From Giardia muris (Eukaryota; Fornicata; Diplomonadida; Hexamitidae): DNA of 64,000 nucleotides. The stretch lies in assembly GCA_006247105.1 (NCBI GenBank), contig CM016925.1, positions 2,418,001-2,482,000 on the forward strand, given 5' to 3'. Position 1 is the stretch's first letter; the number at the start of each line of letters is the position of its first letter. A program made the position numbers and the translations under genes. Below are positions 8,267 through 16,385 of this stretch, in pieces. The notes below the pieces were generated by a model. It was given only the letters and a program-made list of their open reading frames with translations, was not told the DNA's origin and searched no databases.

Positions 8267-10306
8267 ATGAGCTTCCTCATCACTGAGTTGTCTTTCCTCA
8301 ACATCGAACGCCTCTCTGGAACGCCCCTCGCGCAACGGGTCCTTCGGGTGAGTCGGATGCTGCACGGACAGACCTCGCTTGAACACCAGCGCACACGCCC
8401 ACGGTGCCGAGTTTACGATGATGAACTCCGCCAGCTCTCCCTGACTCCAGACCTTCTCCAGAAGTACCAGGACTTCTCGGAGACCCTCCGATACATAATA
8501 AGCCAGCAGCTTCCACGGGGAGACGACCCAGCCGTCCTGCGGCAGAAGCCCATCTTCGTCGCGACGAACCCAGACACGTACAGTACGCTTCTCGCAGAAG
8601 TTGCGGTACCTCAGTCGCCTTTACACAGATATTCAGTCGTCTTTCTTTGTCCTTTTACACTCTCGCGCGCGACCGGAATCCCCCTCTCTCGTGGCTCATT
8701 AAAGGAACTACTCCCATACTTGCGCCAGGATCATAGCGCTGGGACCGCACGAACGCCTATTGTTTCCGAGGAATTTCGATATCAACTGAGTAGACACGGG
8801 AAACTAGACCTCTCCATCGAGCCCTCTGTAAAGCGAGAGCTGCTCGATGCACCGGAGCCCCCGGACGCAAAGGCGTCGACCTCGGCTTCCAAGGCATCGT
8901 CCATCTTGACCGTTCACGCGACTCAGAAGGCTTGCGAGCTTATTTCCGAGGCGCTAGATGTTCTGCTGAAGTCATATAGGGAACGCTTCTCCTTATACTT
9001 ACACATTTGCCACCGGTACTCCTTAGATCTTCCGAAGGCCGAGGCCGTGCCGAAACAGGTCCGACTTCGCGTGGAGGCCAATGATTACATCACTCAGAGC
9101 TTCTTCGACTCGCATATGCGTGGCCATAACGTGGAGATAAGGCACGCGATGCACGGCCTTTCCTTTATCAAGTTCACCAGTATCGATGACTTGGAGCGAG
9201 CACAAGCTGTGATGACGACTATGCTTCGAAATCAAACAAATAGCAATGTAAGTGGTAGTAGTGGTAGCGGGAGACGGATTATCTTCTTTATGGAGCCTAC
9301 TCGGGTGAACATTTGGCCTGCACCACCACATGCCGTTTGTTTTCCTGGGCTTGTACTTACTGACCCAACTATGACTAGTATCCGCTTACCTGTGAGCAAA
9401 GACCCCGCACTAGTCTTGGCGCAACCCAACGTCGACTTTGTACAAGGAGCCACGCCTAACGAGGATAGTTACAAGTTTGCGCCCTCATCGTCTGCTCTCC
9501 TGATGTATATGATTGATGGTAGCGGAACCGTTCCGCGCCCCGGAGAGGCCCTTCTCGCACGACAACAAAGGATGTCGAGCAGCCTTTCGTACACACTAAC
9601 AGAACCGCAGTCAGATATCTTACTTCGGTTGGCACGTAGGCTTGAGATTCAGTGTGATACTAGTCCACGGCGTACCACCCTGAGAGAAAAGGAGTTCAAG
9701 GAACCCACACGGTTTGAGAAGCGAATTATCCCAGGTGTGGAACGTGTCTCTCAAAGTGCGTCTGTTATGGCATGTGTACAACTTCGTGGTATTCACCCCT
9801 CGACGCATCCGAAAGATATAGCGGGCTTCATCAAGTCGAACAACTGTTCAGAACTCCTCTCCTGGGGACGTTACAACATGTTCTCCCATGGAACAGGCCC
9901 AGTTCTCCGCCCACAGGGCCAGGACTACTGGCTTCTCGTCTGTAACACAGAGCGAGACGCGCAGAGCCTGATGGGGAACATGCGTGGTAAGCGCTTCATG
10001 GGCCACTGTGTCGCCTACGAGCTTAGTACATCCCCCATCGACTTACAAGAGCTACGGAAGAGCGTAACCTACAACATTCCAGACGGAGTCCAGATGCCAT
10101 GCATCGCATTCTCTTTTAAAAAGGCACGCACTGACGGTGCACGGAGATTTCAACTCCCTTCAAATTATCAACCTCCAGACCTGATTCGGGACTGTGGGAA
10201 CTTCACCGTTCTATTCTATTGGAACCGACGAGCAGGAGATCAAGCATATGATTACTACCGTCGTCACGTCAATGCTGCTGAGTACCAGCGCTTTGATCTA
10301 GAGTAG
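8267..10306 (+). CDS. Unknown protein with two degenerate RRM-like segments
   Basis: A 679-residue protein I do not recognise as a whole. Two stretches read like RNA-recognition motifs. Near residues 290-325 there is GLSFIKFTSIDDLERAQAVM. Near 500-590, ACVQLRGIHPSTHPKDI (RNP2-like strand and helix) is followed by YWLLVCNTERDAQSLM and a GKRFMGHCVAYE end. The intervening regions are Ser/Pro-rich with a Gly/Ser stretch (NVSGSSGSGRR). A role in RNA binding is an inference from this pattern. The start follows an A-rich tract (AAACAAAAAGTATC). It is probably followed by an independent gene: the stop is 7 bp before the dynein light chain start. Confidence 0.75.
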   Translation: MSFLITELSFLNIERLSGTPLAQRVLRVSRMLHGQTSLEHQRTRPRCRVYDDELRQLSLTPDLLQKYQDFSETLRYIISQQLPRGDDPAVLRQKPIFVATNPDTYSTLLAEVAVPQSPLHRYSVVFLCPFTLSRATGIPLSRGSLKELLPYLRQDHSAGTARTPIVSEEFRYQLSRHGKLDLSIEPSVKRELLDAPEPPDAKASTSASKASSILTVHATQKACELISEALDVLLKSYRERFSLYLHICHRYSLDLPKAEAVPKQVRLRVEANDYITQSFFDSHMRGHNVEIRHAMHGLSFIKFTSIDDLERAQAVMTTMLRNQTNSNVSGSSGSGRRIIFFMEPTRVNIWPAPPHAVCFPGLVLTDPTMTSIRLPVSKDPALVLAQPNVDFVQGATPNEDSYKFAPSSSALLMYMIDGSGTVPRPGEALLARQQRMSSSLSYTLTEPQSDILLRLARRLEIQCDTSPRRTTLREKEFKEPTRFEKRIIPGVERVSQSASVMACVQLRGIHPSTHPKDIAGFIKSNNCSELLSWGRYNMFSHGTGPVLRPQGQDYWLLVCNTERDAQSLMGNMRGKRFMGHCVAYELSTSPIDLQELRKSVTYNIPDGVQMPCIAFSFKKARTDGARRFQLPSNYQPPDLIRDCGNFTVLFYWNRRAGDQAYDYYRRHVNAAEYQRFDLE

Positions 10307-10313
10307 GCAAAAA

Positions 10314-10682
10314 ATGATCAGGACCGAGATCACCGAGGTCGCCCGCCCCTCCTCTCCGATGCAGCGTTTTGATAAGACGCGGGCCGAGGAGGAGATGCGG
10401 GGCATCGTCGAGCAGAAGCTTCGTGGGAAGACGTATGACTCGGAGGAATGCTCGAAGTTGTCCAAGGAACTGGCCGATGAGATCCGGGCCAAGGTCCGTC
10501 TCCTCGCAGACGGCCGGTTCAAGATTTGCGTCTCGGTTATGATCATTGGGCAACGGGGCCAGGGCGTCAGAGTTGATAACCGTTGTCACTATGACCCGAA
10601 CGCGGACACCGAGCTGACTTACGTCTACCGGTGCGAGGAGTTCGTCTGCATTGCGACGCTCTACGCGATTTACTTCTACTAG
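10314..10682 (+). CDS. Tctex1-type dynein light chain
   Basis: A 122-residue protein with the Tctex1/DYNLT fold. An N-terminal helix region (residues 15-60) is followed by the beta core FKICVSVMIIGQRGQGV...CHYDPNADTEL and a hydrophobic C-terminal strand CIATLYAIYFY. These proteins dimerise and bind dynein intermediate chain, in cytoplasmic, intraflagellar-transport or axonemal dyneins. Which dynein this serves is not visible. The size is slightly longer than cytoplasmic DYNLT1 at the N-terminus. The ATG follows CAAAA, and the gene sits back to back with IFT52: the stop codons of the two genes are adjacent (10680-10682 and 10683-10685). Confidence 0.85.
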   Translation: MIRTEITEVARPSSPMQRFDKTRAEEEMRGIVEQKLRGKTYDSEECSKLSKELADEIRAKVRLLADGRFKICVSVMIIGQRGQGVRVDNRCHYDPNADTELTYVYRCEEFVCIATLYAIYFY

Positions 10683-11933
10683 TTACGACGACTCCCCCTT
10701 CTTGAAGCGAATAGTTGCCGAGAGGATCTGGAAGAGGATCTCCTTTGGACTCCCCGTCAAGTTGACGAGCTCCCCAGCCTGCTGGACGAAGAGGTCGACG
10801 TCCTCGTCGTCGCACTTGTGGGCGAGCTTGTTAAGCCGCGCTTGTTCGCTTGCCAGTTCCGTGTCAAGGTCGAAAAGCTCGAGTAGAGGCTCTCCTGGCG
10901 GGTCCGGAAGGACCGGGAAGTGAACGGCCGGGATGAGCGGAGGCGTCGGCTTCTCAAAGTTCGGATTGACCAACTTCAGAGTTGGCTCGCTACGGCTGAA
11001 TCCCATTCGCTCGTAGAGGGCGGAGACCTGGGGGAGCACGTTCGGATTCGCGGTTGCCACCGTGTCGAGGAGGCGTGTGAAATCCTCAGGCAATGGGTCA
11101 GGGGCATGCAGACATGTGCGCATATTCAACGCAGCAGTCTGTGTATCTGGAATAAATACCTCATCACCTCCTCCGATCAACGAATCTGTCGCCGTAGCCG
11201 CCTGGCTGAAGACTGGGGCGTCCGCATTCCTATCAAGGTATTGCAGAAGCACTTCAAAGAGGTGCCTATTATCAAACTTACTGATGAAAGCTGGGGAGCA
11301 CATCTGGGCCGTCCCTAATATAACACAACGGCCATAGGAGGGGCTATTTGGATGTTCTCGATGAACAACGGCGACTGGTTGGTTCGAAGGATATCCTCCG
11401 TCTCCAGAGGAGAGAATGGGAACCGCTGCTGAGCTCACCGTAAAGGAGCATCCGTTCGGATAGACAAGGAAAACGTCGGACGCCGTAGCCCCACCCTTGG
11501 CCTTCTCGATCTTCGTCAGAAGTTGGGAGGATACAAAGCTTGCGGCCGAAAGGAGGAGGTGAGTCGGATGATAAAGCCCCGGGGTGTAGACCGACGAGAT
11601 GACAGGGTCACGACAGACGGAAGCAACTCCGTACTCTCTTAATAACCCTAAGGCCGGTTCCGATAGCTGTGGGCCAGAGGCCTCGGGTATCATCACCAGG
11701 ACAGGGCCTCCCGCGTTCCGATGCTGCTTGATCGCCTGCACGTCTCCGGCAGAGAGGCAATGCAAGGTCGAGGAGATGACCAGGACCGCGGACGGAGAGA
11801 TGCGGCGCGTAAGGCTCGTGATGACCTCTATGAACAGGCGACCCGCAAACGCCGTCGTCAAGCCGCGCGTTTCTGCGGTCACGGCCTCGACAGCTGTCGC
11901 AGGCGCGTGGAAGACGAGCGTCTGGTGCTCCAT
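10683..11933 (-). CDS. IFT52: Intraflagellar transport protein 52
   Basis: A 416-residue protein matching IFT52, an IFT-B core subunit needed to build flagella. The N-terminal half is the Rossmann-like GIFT domain (VLVISSTLHCLS; GGPVLVMIPEASG; ...YPNGCSFTV; GRCVILGTAQM). The centre has the family segment CLHAPDPLPEDF...LYERMGFS. The C-terminus carries FEKPTPPLIPAVHFP and LELFDLDTELASEQARLNKLAHKC. Length is close to human IFT52. The start at 11933 follows GTAAAA; a longer frame to 11996 would run through the tRNA-Thr gene. The gene is convergent with the Tctex1 light chain, another motor-transport component. Confidence 0.93.
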   Translation of the reverse strand: MEHQTLVFHAPATAVEAVTAETRGLTTAFAGRLFIEVITSLTRRISPSAVLVISSTLHCLSAGDVQAIKQHRNAGGPVLVMIPEASGPQLSEPALGLLREYGVASVCRDPVISSVYTPGLYHPTHLLLSAASFVSSQLLTKIEKAKGGATASDVFLVYPNGCSFTVSSAAVPILSSGDGGYPSNQPVAVVHREHPNSPSYGRCVILGTAQMCSPAFISKFDNRHLFEVLLQYLDRNADAPVFSQAATATDSLIGGGDEVFIPDTQTAALNMRTCLHAPDPLPEDFTRLLDTVATANPNVLPQVSALYERMGFSRSEPTLKLVNPNFEKPTPPLIPAVHFPVLPDPPGEPLLELFDLDTELASEQARLNKLAHKCDDEDVDLFVQQAGELVNLTGSPKEILFQILSATIRFKKGESS

Positions 11934-11965
11934 TTTTACTTCTCGGGGGGCGCCTCGGCCCGCGC

Positions 11966-12037
11966 GCCGGGTTAGCTCAGTGGTAGAGCGAAGCACTTGT
12001 AATGCTTAGGTCGTGGGTTCGACTCCCGCACTCGGCT
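11966..12037 (+). tRNA. tRNA-Thr (anticodon UGU)
   Basis: A complete cloverleaf can be drawn. The acceptor stem is GCCGGGT/ACTCGGC, the D arm GCTC..GAGC, and the anticodon stem AAGCA/TGCTT with loop CTTGTAA. The T arm is GTGGG-TTCGACT-CCCGC and the discriminator is T. The anticodon TGT reads ACA (Thr). Position 26 is G. No intron is present and CCA is not encoded. It lies between the IFT52 start and the CK2 beta stop; the antisense stop codon begins on the very next base. A first run of four T lies at 12056-12059. Confidence 0.95.
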
Positions 12038-12724
12038 CTAGTCCACCATGTCCCATTTTATCCGGAAGCCGCTCAAACGCATTCTATCGCGTCGGAGCTC
12101 GTCCGGTGTATAGTGAGTAGAGTCGTCAGTGTTTTGCATCCATCCGATCGTTGATAAGACTTTTGAGCGGAGTTCTGGATAGCGCAGAAGAAGTAGGTGA
12201 GGAAGACTGCGTCCATAGAATGACCCGTCAATAGTATCTCCTCGATCTCCTTCAGTCGGAATGGGAAGGTATACATCCTGGCAACAAAGGCAATATCCAC
12301 CAAGAGGAGAGATTCCGGGGACAGAGCTGATCCCCATTGGAAGAAGTGGGCAATCCTTACACCCCTCTCTGATGCACGTTCCAAAGCGCTTTGCCAAGAA
12401 CATCCGCTTCAGGTGCGAAAGGCCTGCATCTGTCGTAACATATCGAGCATGAAGGAGCCCATAAAGGAGGGCGGCCTCCATCTGAAGCCCCTCGTCTTCG
12501 TTCTCACTCATGTCGGCTTGATAAGCATAAACAAGGCAACGATACACGGCATCGAAGTTATTGAAGAAAGATAGGAGGTCCGTATGGTTGAAAGTATCCT
12601 GGATGTAATCGAGAGGTAGGGTCACGAGGAGCTTTGTGTTGATGAAGCCATATACTAAGGAACCGGACGTCTCGGATGAGTCCGAGAACTCCGAGCTCTC
12701 ACTATCTTTAAGATGACACGCCAT
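12038..12724 (-). CDS. CKB1: Casein kinase II regulatory subunit (CK2 beta)
   Basis: A 228-residue CK2 beta subunit, which dimerises through a zinc ribbon and bridges two catalytic subunits. Visible marks are YIQDTFNHTDL near the N-terminus, AALLYGLLHARY, the first zinc pair CIREGC followed by PLLPMGIS, and the second pair CLCC in YCLCCQDVYLP. The family end DGSFYGRSLPHLLLLRYPE follows. The N-terminus has an acidic Ser-rich stretch (DSESSEFSDSSE), the type of site that CK2 itself phosphorylates. The ATG at 12724 is preceded by seven A residues; a longer frame to 12976 passes through the divergent EF-hand gene and is rejected. The stop starts one base after the tRNA-Thr. Confidence 0.92.
   Translation of the reverse strand: MACHLKDSESSEFSDSSETSGSLVYGFINTKLLVTLPLDYIQDTFNHTDLLSFFNNFDAVYRCLVYAYQADMSENEDEGLQMEAALLYGLLHARYVTTDAGLSHLKRMFLAKRFGTCIREGCKDCPLLPMGISSVPGISPLGGYCLCCQDVYLPIPTEGDRGDTIDGSFYGRSLPHLLLLRYPELRSKVLSTIGWMQNTDDSTHYTPDELRRDRMRLSGFRIKWDMVD
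12056..12059 (+). terminator. Candidate Pol III terminator of tRNA-Thr
   Basis: TTTT, 19 bases after the end of tRNA-Thr, is the first T run downstream. It lies inside the antisense CK2 beta coding region, near its C-terminal codons. It is the only plausible nearby terminator. Confidence 0.5.
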
Positions 12725-12734
12725 TTTTTTTGCA
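12725..12734. promoter_or_regulatory. Bidirectional promoter interval (10 bp)
   Basis: Ten bases, TTTTTTTGCA, separate the CK2 beta ATG (minus) from the EF-hand ATG (plus). Read from the minus side it is a run of seven A. The same tract must serve both genes, or the 5' UTRs are near zero. Confidence 0.6.
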
Positions 12735-14411
12735 ATGCGAGATGCTGATGCCCTCCTCACCTTCGTGCGCCAGAAGATGATGGAGAACACGTCGTCTACG
12801 CAGCACCTCTTCCGTGCTGTCGACGCGGATGGAGACGGGCTCGTGTCTCCACAGGACTTCTGCCGATATTGTAGTCGTTTCTCCCTGCCTTCAAATGTAT
12901 TGACAGAAGAGCGGATCAATGGGTGGTTCTCGCTGTACACGACGAGGTGCGCCCCCTGCGGTGTGTTCCTTCTCAAATACCCAGAATTTCGTTGCTTCGT
13001 CGAGGCTGAGATTGAAACCGTTGACGCTCCTTCTCCAGAACCATGTCAGTTGGTGATCGGAGACATCCGCCGCCAGCTTGTTCGTTTGGCATATAGACTT
13101 GGATACTCAGTTCCTCGCTTCTATGGTTTCTGTACGAATAACACTGGGTTCCTTTATGATCACCATCTTCGAGAGATACTCTCGCGTTATTGCGGCCAAG
13201 AGTTCTCAGATAGCGACTGGCAGCTCATCTGGGCACATATCAAGGCTGATAAGCGAAAGACTTATATTTCTCAGCAGGACTTCGCAATGATCCTTTCTGC
13301 AGACCAGCATTCTGACCTTGAGCCTTCGAAAGACCCAAATAAGGTTTTGCTTGACGTAGAGGCAACTGGGCCGAAGTTGGTGAAGGTCGACCAGGTAAGG
13401 GAGTTCGATTCTCAGCTGAACGAGCTACGTACACGCCAAACAGTCGACCAGGACGTCGACTCGGTCCTCTTCTACCTCGCACAACGTCTTCAAACAGTCG
13501 CACAGCCTCGAATCTTATTTACGCGTCTGGACGTACGACGATGTAATTATCTCCTCCTCGACGACTTCCTTGGAGGTATCCGGACGATTACAGATATAGA
13601 GGTCGATAGAAACATTGGTCAGGAGATTTTTCGGGCATTAGGAGTCCCCGATGGGGAAGCGATGAGCTATCAAGCCTTCCTCCGTCTTCTACATTATACC
13701 GAGGAGAGACCGGATGTTCGTATCGGTTCCAGACCATCTAGTGCAGCGGCCCTGCATCGGAAGAAGATTGTGGACACCGTTCCAACTGGACAGGTACAAC
13801 GCTCCCAAGTAGGTAGGCGTAGGCTAATAACCTCTCAATACGGTGGGTCCAACATCAAAGAGGCATTAGAAGGCAGTTATTCTCCGAATAACGAAACGTC
13901 TTTCCAAGAGCTCCTCGCAGCCACACAAGGCGTACGCCCGGCCAGTGCCATTAAGTCCACTCAGAAGACCCCCAGTGTTACTCCTAGAACCGTTATACGC
14001 AACGTAGCCTCCGGAGATGCACAACGTTACACTACAACAACGTTGAACACCTTCAACTTTGACACCACTGAGAAACGTTCAGATCTTCTAGGTTCATGTG
14101 GTGAGCAACTCAATGCAGATCGTATTCGTCGCGAGACCTTGGAATTCAAGCGTGAGGTGGTCCAGAGATTAGCTTCTCGTGGAACGGACTTCGGGACGGT
14201 CCTCTCGGCCGCCTTCGGGAAACGTCGCCTGGTGAGTGGGAAGGAATTGATCTGGCTCCTTCGAGCTCGTCTTGGTATCGGGGTCTCACCACACATCATC
14301 CTTCAAGCCTTCTCCATGAAAAACACTGATACAATCTCCTGTGCCGACTTGATTTCTTTCTTCACCATCAAGAATCTACGCCCACGAAGCACTCGCGCTT
14401 GGAGGAACTGA
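12735..14411 (+). CDS. Multi-EF-hand protein
   Basis: A 558-residue protein. A canonical EF-hand loop, DADGDGLVSPQD, sits near residues 29-40 with flanking helices (HLFRAV and FCRYCSRF). Further helix-loop-helix units look degenerate, for example around KADKRKTYISQQDF, LDVRRCNYLLLDDF and a last one near the C-terminus (MKNTDTISCADLISFF). The region between about 330 and 450 is low-complexity Ser/Thr/Arg. The pattern resembles the large EF-hand proteins of flagella (EFCAB6-like) but that is only a resemblance. Only the first loop has all the acidic ligands, so true calcium binding is likely limited to it. The start is 10 bp from the divergent CK2 beta start. Confidence 0.8.
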   Translation: MRDADALLTFVRQKMMENTSSTQHLFRAVDADGDGLVSPQDFCRYCSRFSLPSNVLTEERINGWFSLYTTRCAPCGVFLLKYPEFRCFVEAEIETVDAPSPEPCQLVIGDIRRQLVRLAYRLGYSVPRFYGFCTNNTGFLYDHHLREILSRYCGQEFSDSDWQLIWAHIKADKRKTYISQQDFAMILSADQHSDLEPSKDPNKVLLDVEATGPKLVKVDQVREFDSQLNELRTRQTVDQDVDSVLFYLAQRLQTVAQPRILFTRLDVRRCNYLLLDDFLGGIRTITDIEVDRNIGQEIFRALGVPDGEAMSYQAFLRLLHYTEERPDVRIGSRPSSAAALHRKKIVDTVPTGQVQRSQVGRRRLITSQYGGSNIKEALEGSYSPNNETSFQELLAATQGVRPASAIKSTQKTPSVTPRTVIRNVASGDAQRYTTTTLNTFNFDTTEKRSDLLGSCGEQLNADRIRRETLEFKREVVQRLASRGTDFGTVLSAAFGKRRLVSGKELIWLLRARLGIGVSPHIILQAFSMKNTDTISCADLISFFTIKNLRPRSTRAWRN

Positions 14412-14657
14412 AGTATCCTTGCCATTGAGGCCCAAAAGGAGCTTTAAAAACGTTGGTGGCAAGTCACCAATATACAATATGATTCTACGTTTTGTCTCCG
14501 GTGTGGTGACGTTGTGAATCTCATTATAAAGCAAGACAACCCTATTGTGTACTGATCGTGTAAATCAGCGTGGAAAATGTCATTCCAGGTGATTAGAGAG
14601 TAAAACTCATCCAAGATCGTATAGTTACTGATATGACGTGTAGAATTAAACCTGTTC

Positions 14658-15191
14658 CTATGGAGCGAGCGGACTCAACCTTGGAACACGCTCTAGAACG
14701 GCAGCGGCATCGGAAACCGCCGTCTCATACCGGTAGAGGCCCAAGGACGCCTCCTCGAGGCGTTCCACCGCCTCTGTAAGGGCCTTCAAAGGTCCTCCCA
14801 ATGAGCCATGTTGTTGCTCACGCTCAAGCTCCTCACACCCCTCCAAAAGGGCTTGGTGTGAACGTTGAATGATCGATATTCTTTCTTCAAGCTGGGACAA
14901 TGCATTGGAAAGAGTGGTGTAGTCGTTTGGCTCAGCAAACGTTAAGGCCTCGGTGCAAGGGCTCGATGCGACAGCGCGCTTCTTCACGATGGAATCGACA
15001 AGCTGGGAGGGTAGACTGGACGTATTAGAGCCTTCGACATATGTGAGCTGTGGTTCGAGAGTTAGGCGTGTAGGGAAGAAACGGGCTCGTACTCGCTGGG
15101 TATACGTGCTAGGCGCATATGCGGCGATCTGCGCAGACCGTACCGTCTCCATCCGACCAGTAAGAGGGACGAGAGCCTCAATAAGAAGCAT
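14658..15191 (-). CDS. Small helical protein of unknown function
   Basis: A 177-residue protein. The first 60 residues are Arg/Thr-rich, and residues 85-170 form one or two predicted coiled-coil helices (LSNALSQLEERISIIQRS ... LKALTEAVERLEEASLGL). No family is recognised. The ATG follows CCAAAAAAT, the usual A-rich start context of this contig. The gene stands alone between a 246-bp gap on its 3' side (14412-14657, with no coding signal seen) and about 100 bp on its 5' side. Confidence 0.65.
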   Translation of the reverse strand: MLLIEALVPLTGRMETVRSAQIAAYAPSTYTQRVRARFFPTRLTLEPQLTYVEGSNTSSLPSQLVDSIVKKRAVASSPCTEALTFAEPNDYTTLSNALSQLEERISIIQRSHQALLEGCEELEREQQHGSLGGPLKALTEAVERLEEASLGLYRYETAVSDAAAVLERVPRLSPLAP

Positions 15192-15291
15192 ATTTTTTGG
15201 AACATTAAGTCCTTAGTTCCTCTCATTCGCCTTCTATGAGCGGGTTCATGCTTTTCTGAGTCAGGAAGCATATAGGTCCTCATTCCATACC

Positions 15292-15821
15292 TTAAATCCA
15301 AGTACTCATCGTTGAGAACCGATACATTGGGTTGTCGACCTGCAGAATACGAAGAGCTAAATCCTGTTGCTCCCGAAGGGCGATTACTGACCTATATAGC
15401 TTCCGGATACGCGCTGCGGCCTTATTTCCGTCGTAATAGACCTGCTTCAAGCGGAGAGATGGGAAACTTGCGATTACCAGACGTTTGGGCATGTCAACGA
15501 GCCCGAATCCAAGGACTAGGATGAATTGGAACGTCCCCAACGTATTGACAATGGTGAAGACCAAACCAACAAGAACATTAAGCGTCACCTTCTTCAAGGC
15601 GATAAGAACACCGACGATAATGGCCACTGGGACAACGATGACCAAGTAGAGGATGAGCGTGCGCTTCATCCCTGCACCTAGTCGTCCCCAGAAATTCCAG
15701 TGGCCAGACTTCAAGGTCTGCTTGTGGAAGAACAGAATTGCCCAATTGAACGCGATCCAACCAAAGTAGACGACCTTCCAGAACGTAGACATCCACCGTT
15801 GGTATGCCTGGTCAAGGCTCC
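15292..15821 (-). pseudogene. LMBR1-like membrane protein fragment, probably truncated
   Basis: The open frame from the ATG at 15792 encodes 166 residues with three hydrophobic spans (about 5-22, 43-65 and 70-100). The text FWKVVYFGWIAFNW and GTFQFILVLGFGLVDMPKRL fits the internal membrane region of LMBR1/LMBRD2-type proteins (family text FWRVVYW... and [20 protein letters not shown]). The resemblance continues about ten codons upstream of that ATG (WSLDQAYQRW) to an in-frame TGA near 15819. Family members are usually above 500 residues and have sequence on both sides. No A-rich tract precedes the ATG. I infer a decayed or truncated gene. A short functional derivative, an unrecognised intron, or a sequencing error are alternatives. 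Confidence 0.5.
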
Positions 15822-16385
15822 ATCATGAACTGTTTTCTTCTTCGTTCGAGTCATGGTTCTGGACGAAATAGACAGTTGTACTAATTGCAAGCTACTATTT
15901 ACTGCAGAAAGGATAGGAGAGAATATGCCTATAATTTCTGTGTATTACAGGAATAGTCCTTGCCATTCTATAAGGGTATGGGTGTGTTATATCGACCGTT
16001 TGATGTGTCCCTTTGCTGAAGGATGGGCTCTATCCCATACTTCTTCAGTTTGTGGTTATCTATGTTAAAGTCAGCAATCGAAGGGATGGTTTTCAAACCC
16101 TCAATCATTATTTCTGTAACCGTTGCCAAAGAGTGGCTTTTACGCTTTAACGGCGTTCCTGTAACACATTATGTTGGATCATATCCTCTTCATTGTCCCT
16201 TTTCCTTGATAAGAAGCATAGCATATTCCCTGGTATATCAAAAGCCAACACTATTCATCCCCCACCTCATCCTGACTTGTGATTATTCCCCCTATCGTCT
16301 AGTTGCCTTCCAGGTGCCAATATGGGCTGGCAAAAGCGGAAACCCAAGGCAATCAATTGGGCTCAGAAAAATTGCATCTCCTCTA
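15822..16385. other. Gene-poor A/T-richer stretch
   Basis: This stretch of more than 500 bp has no convincing gene. On the plus strand the frame of the downstream coiled-coil gene stays open back to 16023, but its composition (hydrophobic, Ile/Tyr/Pro/Ser-rich) is unlike the rest of that protein. On the minus strand a 46-codon frame at 15968-16108 starts with ATG and reads like ordinary protein, but is otherwise unsupported. The stretch may hold decayed coding sequence from the same event that left the LMBR1-like fragment. Confidence 0.5.

Noticed and set aside
12725..12976. N-terminal extension of CK2 beta to 12976
   Set aside because: Runs through the divergent EF-hand coding region and adds sequence unlike CK2 beta; the ATG at 12724 has an ideal A-rich context.
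15280..15300. GGTATG after the LMBR1-like stop as a 5' splice site
   Set aside because: The stop TAA precedes it, no branch/acceptor like those of Giardia introns was found downstream, and the adjacent sequence is another gene's region.
16023..16385. N-terminal extension of the coiled-coil gene at 16386
   Set aside because: Open frame only. Composition changes abruptly (Ile/Tyr/Pro-rich) and it crosses the gene-poor stretch, so the ATG at 16386 is preferred. A real extension cannot be fully excluded.
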